Shown here piece after piece: positions 28,254 to 37,148 of a DNA stretch of 64,000 nt. The position numbers and the translations under genes were made by a program. Location: NCBI GenBank assembly GCA_002690045.1, contig NZDE01000008.1, positions 1 to 64,000 of the forward strand, in the 5' to 3' direction. Within the stretch, counting starts at the first letter, position 1; every line of letters starts with the position of its first letter. Under the pieces are notes generated by a model, which made no database searches, was not told where the DNA came from, and was given only the letters and a program-made list of their open reading frames with translations. Source of the DNA: Alphaproteobacteria bacterium. GTDB taxonomy: Bacteria > Pseudomonadota > Alphaproteobacteria > Micavibrionales > Micavibrionaceae.

Positions 28254-28436
28254 AACTATTTGTAATATAAGTTATAAACAGCTCTTTGCGTTCGCCCGCG
28301 TTCGTTCAAATTCTCTAATTTCATTATTTTTGACAGTACAAAGCACCGTACAGAGATCAAGAAAAACCTAATTTTTTATCTATATGTCAAGTATCTACCC
28401 GACTTTATTGGCGACAACCATCGCAATCAAAAAACT

Positions 28437-31400
28437 TTACTGCTTCAACACATAACCACTTTCCGGATACACCCATGCATCAAACGGCGGTTTTGGAGCG
28501 CGGTACGGGGGGCTGAAGTTGAGGAGGTTGATGCTGTCTGACTTGAACCACTGGGCGGTGCTCTCGAAGATGAGGGAAGTCTTTTGCGGGCTTAGGGTAA
28601 GTATGCCATTTGATACGTTTAAGTACTGACCAGGGTTTGAGATGGATTCAAAGGCATAGCGGTTATCGCCGCCATCGCTCTCAGGGATCATTTTGAAAGA
28701 TGCGGCTTTTCTGAACGCTTCGCTTTCATCCATGTAATCAAATCTCAGCGCGCCGTCTTGGCTGACTTTAAGAACTTTTTGATGGTGCGCCCAAACGAAC
28801 CAATCCGCAAAATGCGGCGCGTATGGGTCGCTTGTATGGTCGCGCGTTGGTTTACCGTCTGAAAACTCAACAGGGCGCGCATGAGCAAAGGTCACTGTGG
28901 TCGCGCCATTATCAAATCCAGGTAATGTTAAAATCTCTGTTTTCGGCGCAGTAACGGCTGGGATATAGACAATGCCATTCGCGCCCACATGTGAGGGAAG
29001 TCTTTCGAGTGTGACAGAACCTGGCGAAGTCGTCATCACCGCGCTGTCATCGTCGCCTTTTTGAAGCAATGCATTGCCAGCTTTAAGGTAAGCACCCATA
29101 TAAATATATTCAGCGCGTTTCTCAGCCTTATTCCAAATAGACTGCGCCGTCCCAAGCTTTTCTGTATTTATTTGCAGAGTTGCTACGCCAGCAAAATTCA
29201 CAGTTTCAATGCTGTCAATTGTTTCCAATTTAAAAACTGTCGCCTGCGCGCAAGGCGCTTGCTCTATTACGTTATTATCCGCCACGGTTAAACAGTTCCC
29301 AGACAGTGCGTTTTGCAGCTTAACTTCGCCATTGCCTTCATCGATTTGTAAAAACATTTCTGCGCCGCTGGCTTTGCAGGCGCGGTGAGCGATTGTTCCA
29401 TTGCCTGAATCATATAAACATGTACGGCTGTTGCGTGGGGAGATTAGGAAGCGCGTTTTATCCGTACCACCAAAAGCGATATATTGATTGGGATTATCAT
29501 CCGCGCAAGGGGCAATCACCATATCTCCATCTAACGTCATATTACCCGTCATACACAGATTATCATTCGCTGCCGGCCTAATGCGTGCTGTTTTAGGCAA
29601 CTCTTGTATCGCTGAGAAATCATTACCAAGCATCGGCACCCAGCGACGCTTACCGGCTTGCATCGGGTCATCAGCGCAGTCCACTAAGCCTAAATTGCTT
29701 TTATCACCGCCTTCTAGGTAAGTAGGGTATTGCTGACGCAGCTGCTGCCTTAAAGTGTTTTTATATTGCGTCGCTTCATCTTTTAAATCTTTCACACGCT
29801 GGATAAGACGATCATACTCCTCCTTAACCCGCGGGTCAGTTATCCTCAAACCATTGCGTATTCTAAAGTCTTCTTTATCTCTTATGACTTGGCTTTCTGC
29901 TGTTGTGATATTCTCACGCATTGCTTTTAACTGTGGGTCAGCATTGACGAGTTCTTCGACTTTATTGACATTGTCACGGCTATACACTTTGTCCTTGTAA
30001 TGATAATTACGCAGGCACATACCCTCTGGTGATATCAACTCCCCTTGCTGTGAATAGCGCCATTTTGCGCTGTCCGACGCACAAGAACCGAAGCCAGCAG
30101 GCCTAATATTACCGTCAATCTTTACGACGCTGCGGTTTTGGCCTAAGCATGTGTCGCCTTGGTCACTTTCCACATCGCCTGCATCAATATATTGCCTGTT
30201 GCCGCGTTCACTAAGAATAGGGTTTCCGTTCTCATCAACAAAGTCTCTAACATCTACTTTAAATTCAACATTTTTCTTCACAATGCGATTTTGGGAGTCA
30301 AAGAAAAATGCCATCGTGTTGACTATAGCTTGGTGTTCATTGGTTAAATCACAATTGGCTTTGATACGCAGGTCGTAATACCCTGTTGTCTCTTGCAGGC
30401 AGCCTTTGTAAGTACCATCAGAGCCATGATAGTTCAGCAGCATCCCGACGCCTTCTGAACAGGTTTTTAAGGTGTTATTCCAATATTCATTATGCTTGCA
30501 GTGACCTGGGCTTTTGCGATCGCGTTGAACTTTGCGAATATCCGTATTAAGGCTGCTCGACATTTTACGCGCTTCACGGATGCGGGCATTTTCAGCGCGA
30601 ACGCGATATTGCTGCCATTCCTGCAAAATAGGTAGCATTTCATAACGCGCCAATTCAAAGGCTCTCTTTGCCTCTGCCGCCGCGCTATCGATGACGTTTT
30701 GCGCTACCGCATCAGCTGCGTAGCCGACAAAGCGCACATTTGTTTTTGCATTGCCGCCCCAACCCGTACAATCCTCTACAGCGTTCACCCATGGGCGGTT
30801 ATTTTCATCTTTAACGGCATCTTCTGTCATGGAGGCTGTTAAACATTTTCCATTTTGAACATTTTCAAAGACATATTGATGTTTGGTGAGCACATCAATA
30901 AGCGGGATATTACCTGATTTATCAATGCGGTTATTAATAATCGGCCATGCCTTCCATTGGGCTTCTTCATAAACAGAGGCAGGCCAGCACCAACGTGTCA
31001 TGACAGCATCGCTATTCTCACCCGTTAAGCCGACACATGGGTGTTCGTGTTGGTTCCAAAACGCGGACCCCATGATAGAGAGCGTATTATCGTCATCCAG
31101 CACGCGCAGCCTAACGTGCGTTCTAAGGTCTCTATCAAGGCCTGGCGCATCACCGCATTTAATAAGCCTATGCGGGCCTCTATCCCACCAGTTTAGGCAG
31201 CGTCCGCTTTGGACATGGGTGATTTGACCACGAATGGGTACGTCTTTGGCAAGGTTCCAGTCAGGCACAACTGATGTCCCAAGCCATGGCGTTGCACTTT
31301 CACAGTTCCCCATGGTCAGGGCATTGTTTTCATTTCTCGTGATACATTTATCGCCATTTTTGAGTTTCATATCATCGGTATAGGTCCACTCCTGATTAAC

Positions 31401-34400
31401 GGCGCCATAAGCACAGCGATGAACATAAACATCATCTTTGTTAAGACCGCTACCCATATCTTTCAAACGGCGGGTTAAACACACGTCTTCGTCTGGGCCT
31501 AAGAAATTACCCACCTTACCGTTATAAGCTTTTTTGACGGCTCTAATCTGGTCGGTTGCGCTATCGAGATGGAATTGATTAAACCCATTGCCTTTACATG
31601 TGCCAACGCCTAAAGCGCCTTTTGCAAATGTCGGGGGTCCAATACTCCCGAGAAGAGCATTGATACTGGTCGTATGCGCCGTGACGATACATTCACCTAA
31701 GCCATCGCTTTGACGCGTTGTGTTATCAAACAGAACAACTGCTCCATGCTCAAAACACTGCCTAAAAATCTGGTTCCAATATCTTTCTCCGGCAATACAA
31801 CGCAACGGGTTGACCGTATACCATGTGCGTTCTGACGTTTTGAAGATGCCTGTCACCGCATCATACCCTGCGCTGATGGCGCTGCCCATAAAGTTGGTTA
31901 CCGCATTGTTCGTAACCGCATTTACAGCTGCATCTTTCAGCTGCCTGGCTTGGTCATAGGCTGCGCCAATTGCTTGCCCAGCGCCGGGACCAAGAACGGG
32001 AACTTTATCAAGGCCCATTTTCACAAGGCTAATCCCCGCATCACCCAGCGCCTCTGCCGCGTTCAACGGCATTTGCGCCATCTTGCCTGCGTTTTCAAGC
32101 GCTTCACCAGGATTTGTTATGAGCCCGCCAACGTCGTCAACCAGTTCTTCTGCATTGCCAACGGGGTCCGATATAACATCAACAACGCCCTCGGCAATAT
32201 CTTTAAACGCCTCACCAATATCACTCGCGCATTCAATAGGATCTGGTACCATAGGGCGGAATGATGTTAACAAGGCAGTCGTCATACTCTCTGCTGTGAA
32301 GCCACTTAGCTGCAATGACCCCGAAATATCAAGCGGCGGAATATCGGTACAGCTGCCGGGACTATTAAAACTCAGCGTTGTGCCGTTAAGGGTCATGGTT
32401 CCCGTGCGGGACAGAAGACCACCAATAGAGACATCTGCATAAACGCTTGCCGTTGGATCGAGCATAGAGCCGCGCGAAACATCAAATGTGCCTTCAACGC
32501 CTAGTGATATGCCCGCGACCTCAGCGCCAGGCACTTCAAGCTTACCATTAAAGCTTAAGTGCTGCGGCCCGCCGAAAATTGGCGTGTTACCTGATACAGT
32601 GATGATGTTAGAACTAAAGGGCGATGGAGGCGTCACAGTCCCTTGCACCAAATAGCCATCACTTAAATTCACCTTATAAACGCCATTTGCTAAATCTGTA
32701 TCAAGCAGTCCCATATCCACTGTAAACGCCCCAGCGACCTGTAACCCAAGGCCCAAAGGCGGGCGGTCAATATCCAGGTTGGAGGGCGGCGTACTGCCTG
32801 GCGTACCGAAATAGATAACCGGGTTTTTGACCCCAATCATTGATAAAGGTGATTGTTCGATGAGTGAGAACATCCCGTTATTTGCATTATCAATAAGGCT
32901 AGAAAGCTGATTAATCATGCTAGGCGCATTTTGTTTTAATGTGCTGAGCAATGGATCTGGCGGCGTCGGTAATTGGTCGAGGCCGAGTATAATCGCATCT
33001 TTTAACTTTGACCCGCTTCTAAAGGCCAAATCAAAAATGCTTTTTTGAACGCGCGCTAAATCAACAGGCGTTAAGAGCAACTCATTTGTATCTTTGGTTT
33101 TGGCAAACTGTACTGCTAAATCCGTCGGCACACCGCCCGCCCATGTGGTATCAAGGTCAAAAACAAACGCCTTATTCGTGTTGCCTTGCTTGAAATCTGC
33201 ACGGTCTGTGTGAATGCCAATGGTGATGCCTTTTTCTTCCATGCCAAAAGAAATGGATGGGTTTTGTAAGCGATAGCCTTCTAGCCCTAGCGGGTCAGCC
33301 CACTGACCATTAACGCTGGTGCTGCCTGTAAGGGATGTCCCGTCACTGCCTGCGCTGTAAGTTAATGCAAATGTCCCGTCTAAAGGCTGCACGACAGTGG
33401 GGTCATCAAGGCGGCGCGGTTTAATTTTTGCATCAGCAGCAACGCCGACTTCAACGCTGCCTGCGCTGCCCTTCTTTGATTGTACGAAAAGCTTTAAGTT
33501 TGCATCCTTAAATTCAATAAATTCTTTTACGAAGTCAGGGAAACTTGGTGTAACTCCTTGAAGCATAGTGTAAAACCCAAGTGACGGGTCGCCCCCGTCA
33601 AACATACCGCCAACTGAACCCGCAATATAAATCTCATTCGGTTCACCCTTATCATTGGTCGCTTTAATGCCAAAGGGCGTTTCTAACATTGCAGGGATTG
33701 GCGCTGGGAATATGGATGGGTTCACGCGCGTCATAAAGGTCAGCCCATCATCGACTTTTAATTTATAGGCCTCATCTTGGTCTATTAAGCCTGCTAAAAC
33801 ATCATCATATATCGCATTAGGTATAAAATTCGCATCGAAACTGTCAATTGCGCGCGGGCTGATAATCACTAAGCCTTTTGGCAAGGTCACATCCCTAAAG
33901 GGCGGCGGAATATCATCGACCATTTTACCAATGGCGAGGTCTTTATCGTATCTTAGGAACAGCGCCGCCCCATCATTATCAAAGATAACCGCGCCGCGCC
34001 CATCAAAATCCAAGCCCTTGGCCGTAAACTGTAAGTCGCCACCAATCGCGTTTGTACCCAAAACAATTTTGCGGAATGTCGCATCCGCGATATCTTCCGC
34101 CCCAGCAGGAAGGGAAAGCAGTTCAGAGATCTTCAATTCACCTTCAAAAGTCACAGAAGCAAATTCAGGTTCCCACTGCATGGACTCTAAATCAATACTG
34201 ACCTTGCCTGCTTGCTTTCTGAAAATGCCATCCCCCGTGAAGCTTAGTTCTTGAGATGTACTTGCACCCTTTTTCTCAAAGCTAGCCCCTAGCCCCAGAT
34301 TAGTGACTTGCAGCTCAGGGATTTTGAAAGGGTTATTCCATAGATAATCTGAAGATAGTGCGACTTCTAAACTGTTCTCAGTCTCTGACGTTTCTTCATA

Positions 34401-37145
34401 TGTTAGTGTGCCACTCATATCAAGGAGTGTGTTTTTACCTGGCGCCTGAACATTGGCTTTGGTTTCAATCTCAATCGCCGCGCCTTCGACATTGGATAAG
34501 ACAATCTCACTGTCTCTATACGTCACAAGGCTTTCTGGAAAGTTCTTCACCTTGAAACTGTTCAGCATCCCGCGCAATTCGCCATTCATTCTGCCTGCCT
34601 CGCTGTCTTCGGCAAACACACCGAACAGACCAATGCCGCCGCTAATATCAAGGTAATCATTGATAAAGCGCGTGACTTTGCCGCCAAAAATATCTGTCGT
34701 TTGCGTGCGCCCTGCGAGGGTTAGGCCTTGCCCGATGGTCATGTCATCATCTTCTTCAATTACCCCTTTTAAGAGGGGCTGAAGGTTTTCAGACGCGTCT
34801 TTATAAGCCAGTTCGCGCGTTTCTTTATTGCTCCACACAATCAGCGCGGGCGCAAGCTGAAGATCAGTGACCGCTTCAGGCAGGAAGTCATAAATGGATG
34901 TCGGTTTCAGCGCATTAAACTGCAGAAATACATCAAAATCATCAGCAGCCTCCGCGGCCTCTTCACGGGCGAAATAGGCTGTGGCTTCCAGCGCCTTATT
35001 CTGCCGCGTAAGTGTACCCATCATCTCGCCGGGGGTGAGGCTTATATCTTTAACGCCGAACTCATCGACTTTGGGCATATCCTTTAAACCCGGCAAGTCA
35101 TTAAAGGCGATAGGCCCTTCCGTTTCAAAAGACCAATTGGTGATTTCCAATTCATCCGGTTTAATCTCATAAGACATTGTGCCGAATAAATCGAGTTCCG
35201 CGCGGTCCGCGACGCTATTGCTCCAAACGGTTGTGTCCAAAGTGCGTTTTAAGGCGCCGTCTTCCTCCACTTGCGTAAATGTCCCTGAAAATGCGTATTG
35301 GCGGATATTCAAAAACGGCAACCCAAAGGCATTTTTCCAGCCAAGCCCTTCAATATCGGGACTCTCTGCGCCATCTTCACTGACGCGTTCTAATGCGCCC
35401 ATGGCCGCGCCTTCAACAGCCTCTGCATTAAATGTGGTGGCTGCGGCAATGCTGACTTTACCTTCTGTTTCACTGTTTATGCCGTTACACAGCACATTTA
35501 AATTTCCCTGAACAGACAGCTTACCCGCCATAGGAATATTTTTAATGCCGATTTTCTTTTCTGGCAGGTTCAAATTCAGCGCCGTGACAATCGATGGTTC
35601 AATATCACCGTCAATTTCTTTTAAAGAAAACTTGGCATTGGTAAAGCTAACTGCGCCTTCTGCATAAGGCGGTTTAAAATTCGGAATAGGAAAACTTAAA
35701 TCCAAACCCGTTAAAGCTGCGCTTGATGTCTGCTGACAAGCTTCGCTTTTACTAGATGGGCGTTTCGGTGCATTCGGAATATCAAAGGACAGGTTTTGTA
35801 GCTGGCTAAGCTTAAAATGCCCTTTAACCGTATAACCGTCCTCCCCCATGCCGTATGCTTTCATGACAGCCTTTGCATTATTATCAGCTGGCGCATATGT
35901 CCCGATAACCGTCACGCCCGGATGAATGGTTAGCGGGAATAAATCCTTATAATCCTTCTGCACTTTGACAAGGTCAGATAACGGCGCGGGCATATCATCA
36001 AATGTTGCGTACTCGATTTTCTCTGCGCTTTCGGGCTGCATATAGAATACCGCGTTCAACAGGCCAAAACTGCCTAAATCTGTATTGCGGATTTTTGGAA
36101 TATAGGTGCCCAAGTCAATCGATTGATGCTGAAGCCCCGCAATGACTGCAAACTCTTTCGGGTCAAGTTGATGCAAAACAGCTTCAACAGGTGAACCATC
36201 AAGTTCGACAGTGCCTTTAATCGTGTCTTCTGTAACGCTAACTCTGGCAAGCCTGACTTTATCCGCACCCGGAACAGCTGTGCCAACAATATCGGCGAGA
36301 GTCATATCCCCTTGCTTGGTAAATGTTTGATTATCAGGAAGCTGACCTCCCTCTCCAGCTGGTGCCCCTTCATTCAGGCCAGACATCAACCAGTTCAGGC
36401 TATTTGCGCCAAATGCCTTACCGTCAGGCGTTACGCTTATCGCGTTTAAACGCCCGGGCTGAATGCTCCATTCCCCCGTCAGAGCATTCCTTGAATAGAC
36501 GCGCCCGCCGCCAAGTGCTTCGTCATAATCGGCGCCAACAATATAAACCGATCCATCACCACCAACGCCAATATCCAAAGCTTTGGGCGCTTCGCGGTCT
36601 TGTATCCATGTGCCGTCAGCATAAACAAAAACCAGCCCTTGATTATCCACGCCCCAAGGCCGGCCTTCTGGGTCAACATCAATGCGGTCTAAAACACCTT
36701 TTACAGGCATCCAGTTCATCGCTTCACCCGTCGGGTCAAATTCACCTTGCAAAGTAACCAATCCGCCCGCACTGTTCTGCGCGCTGGCAAGCCATATCTG
36801 CCCTGCACTTAACCCCACATCACCGGCGCGCACACCAGTGGACACCCAACCTTTATCGCCTTTTATATAAAGACTGCCGCTTTCCGTTAAGGCGGCGATG
36901 CCATCTTCAGACGCATCAATATGTTCAAAATCACTGCGCCCGCCTTCTGGCTGCCAGTCTTGGCTGTTCCATTTATAGACTTTCTTATCTGTGCCAATAA
37001 TATAAGACTGCCCATCATGGCTGACCGATACATCTTTCGCGCGAATATTATCCTGCATCCAATCGACATCCGCCATAGCGGGCAGCGGGTTAGACCATGC
37101 GGCGATGCTTAATGTGGTGAGGAGAAGTGCTTTGCGTATATTCAC
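28437..37145 (-). CDS. Giant exported tectonin / ricin-type lectin protein
   Basis: A 2902-residue protein starting at a GTG with a strong GGGAGG site inside the end of the preceding gene. Residues 1-25 are a signal peptide (cleavage after PAMA). About 26-270 are tectonin-type propeller repeats (DVSVSHDGQSYIIGTD, IDVDPEGRPWGVDNQG). About 270-1635 is a long beta-rich, repeat-like region with few cysteines. About 1640-1770 is glycine-rich and helical (PVLGPGAGQAIGAAYDQA). About 1775-2680 has cysteine-containing ricin-type beta-trefoil modules (NQEWTYTDDMKLKNGDKCI, RTCLYDSGNG) split by two coiled-coil stretches near 2150-2210 and 2395-2475. The C-terminus has trefoil-like repeats. It is probably a surface or secreted carbohydrate-binding adhesin or toxin. 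Whether the upstream secretin exports it is inference from operon position. Confidence 0.8.
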   Translation of the reverse strand: MNIRKALLLTTLSIAAWSNPLPAMADVDWMQDNIRAKDVSVSHDGQSYIIGTDKKVYKWNSQDWQPEGGRSDFEHIDASEDGIAALTESGSLYIKGDKGWVSTGVRAGDVGLSAGQIWLASAQNSAGGLVTLQGEFDPTGEAMNWMPVKGVLDRIDVDPEGRPWGVDNQGLVFVYADGTWIQDREAPKALDIGVGGDGSVYIVGADYDEALGGGRVYSRNALTGEWSIQPGRLNAISVTPDGKAFGANSLNWLMSGLNEGAPAGEGGQLPDNQTFTKQGDMTLADIVGTAVPGADKVRLARVSVTEDTIKGTVELDGSPVEAVLHQLDPKEFAVIAGLQHQSIDLGTYIPKIRNTDLGSFGLLNAVFYMQPESAEKIEYATFDDMPAPLSDLVKVQKDYKDLFPLTIHPGVTVIGTYAPADNNAKAVMKAYGMGEDGYTVKGHFKLSQLQNLSFDIPNAPKRPSSKSEACQQTSSAALTGLDLSFPIPNFKPPYAEGAVSFTNAKFSLKEIDGDIEPSIVTALNLNLPEKKIGIKNIPMAGKLSVQGNLNVLCNGINSETEGKVSIAAATTFNAEAVEGAAMGALERVSEDGAESPDIEGLGWKNAFGLPFLNIRQYAFSGTFTQVEEDGALKRTLDTTVWSNSVADRAELDLFGTMSYEIKPDELEITNWSFETEGPIAFNDLPGLKDMPKVDEFGVKDISLTPGEMMGTLTRQNKALEATAYFAREEAAEAADDFDVFLQFNALKPTSIYDFLPEAVTDLQLAPALIVWSNKETRELAYKDASENLQPLLKGVIEEDDDMTIGQGLTLAGRTQTTDIFGGKVTRFINDYLDISGGIGLFGVFAEDSEAGRMNGELRGMLNSFKVKNFPESLVTYRDSEIVLSNVEGAAIEIETKANVQAPGKNTLLDMSGTLTYEETSETENSLEVALSSDYLWNNPFKIPELQVTNLGLGASFEKKGASTSQELSFTGDGIFRKQAGKVSIDLESMQWEPEFASVTFEGELKISELLSLPAGAEDIADATFRKIVLGTNAIGGDLQFTAKGLDFDGRGAVIFDNDGAALFLRYDKDLAIGKMVDDIPPPFRDVTLPKGLVIISPRAIDSFDANFIPNAIYDDVLAGLIDQDEAYKLKVDDGLTFMTRVNPSIFPAPIPAMLETPFGIKATNDKGEPNEIYIAGSVGGMFDGGDPSLGFYTMLQGVTPSFPDFVKEFIEFKDANLKLFVQSKKGSAGSVEVGVAADAKIKPRRLDDPTVVQPLDGTFALTYSAGSDGTSLTGSTSVNGQWADPLGLEGYRLQNPSISFGMEEKGITIGIHTDRADFKQGNTNKAFVFDLDTTWAGGVPTDLAVQFAKTKDTNELLLTPVDLARVQKSIFDLAFRSGSKLKDAIILGLDQLPTPPDPLLSTLKQNAPSMINQLSSLIDNANNGMFSLIEQSPLSMIGVKNPVIYFGTPGSTPPSNLDIDRPPLGLGLQVAGAFTVDMGLLDTDLANGVYKVNLSDGYLVQGTVTPPSPFSSNIITVSGNTPIFGGPQHLSFNGKLEVPGAEVAGISLGVEGTFDVSRGSMLDPTASVYADVSIGGLLSRTGTMTLNGTTLSFNSPGSCTDIPPLDISGSLQLSGFTAESMTTALLTSFRPMVPDPIECASDIGEAFKDIAEGVVDVISDPVGNAEELVDDVGGLITNPGEALENAGKMAQMPLNAAEALGDAGISLVKMGLDKVPVLGPGAGQAIGAAYDQARQLKDAAVNAVTNNAVTNFMGSAISAGYDAVTGIFKTSERTWYTVNPLRCIAGERYWNQIFRQCFEHGAVVLFDNTTRQSDGLGECIVTAHTTSINALLGSIGPPTFAKGALGVGTCKGNGFNQFHLDSATDQIRAVKKAYNGKVGNFLGPDEDVCLTRRLKDMGSGLNKDDVYVHRCAYGAVNQEWTYTDDMKLKNGDKCITRNENNALTMGNCESATPWLGTSVVPDWNLAKDVPIRGQITHVQSGRCLNWWDRGPHRLIKCGDAPGLDRDLRTHVRLRVLDDDNTLSIMGSAFWNQHEHPCVGLTGENSDAVMTRWCWPASVYEEAQWKAWPIINNRIDKSGNIPLIDVLTKHQYVFENVQNGKCLTASMTEDAVKDENNRPWVNAVEDCTGWGGNAKTNVRFVGYAADAVAQNVIDSAAAEAKRAFELARYEMLPILQEWQQYRVRAENARIREARKMSSSLNTDIRKVQRDRKSPGHCKHNEYWNNTLKTCSEGVGMLLNYHGSDGTYKGCLQETTGYYDLRIKANCDLTNEHQAIVNTMAFFFDSQNRIVKKNVEFKVDVRDFVDENGNPILSERGNRQYIDAGDVESDQGDTCLGQNRSVVKIDGNIRPAGFGSCASDSAKWRYSQQGELISPEGMCLRNYHYKDKVYSRDNVNKVEELVNADPQLKAMRENITTAESQVIRDKEDFRIRNGLRITDPRVKEEYDRLIQRVKDLKDEATQYKNTLRQQLRQQYPTYLEGGDKSNLGLVDCADDPMQAGKRRWVPMLGNDFSAIQELPKTARIRPAANDNLCMTGNMTLDGDMVIAPCADDNPNQYIAFGGTDKTRFLISPRNSRTCLYDSGNGTIAHRACKASGAEMFLQIDEGNGEVKLQNALSGNCLTVADNNVIEQAPCAQATVFKLETIDSIETVNFAGVATLQINTEKLGTAQSIWNKAEKRAEYIYMGAYLKAGNALLQKGDDDSAVMTTSPGSVTLERLPSHVGANGIVYIPAVTAPKTEILTLPGFDNGATTVTFAHARPVEFSDGKPTRDHTSDPYAPHFADWFVWAHHQKVLKVSQDGALRFDYMDESEAFRKAASFKMIPESDGGDNRYAFESISNPGQYLNVSNGILTLSPQKTSLIFESTAQWFKSDSINLLNFSPPYRAPKPPFDAWVYPESGYVLKQ

Positions 37146-37148
37146 TGA

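Larger units (their letters stand above)
28006..28436 (+). other. Right end of the island and intergenic region
   Basis: A 430-base non-coding stretch. It holds three GTAAACAC motifs (inverted at 28018-28025, direct at 28056-28063 and 28138-28145), a repeated ACGTGCAT (near 28122 and 28144), the tRNA-fMet 3' fragment and a hairpin. This is the structure expected of an integrase attachment arm. The remaining 180 bases before the giant gene's stop show nothing I can name. Confidence 0.55.
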
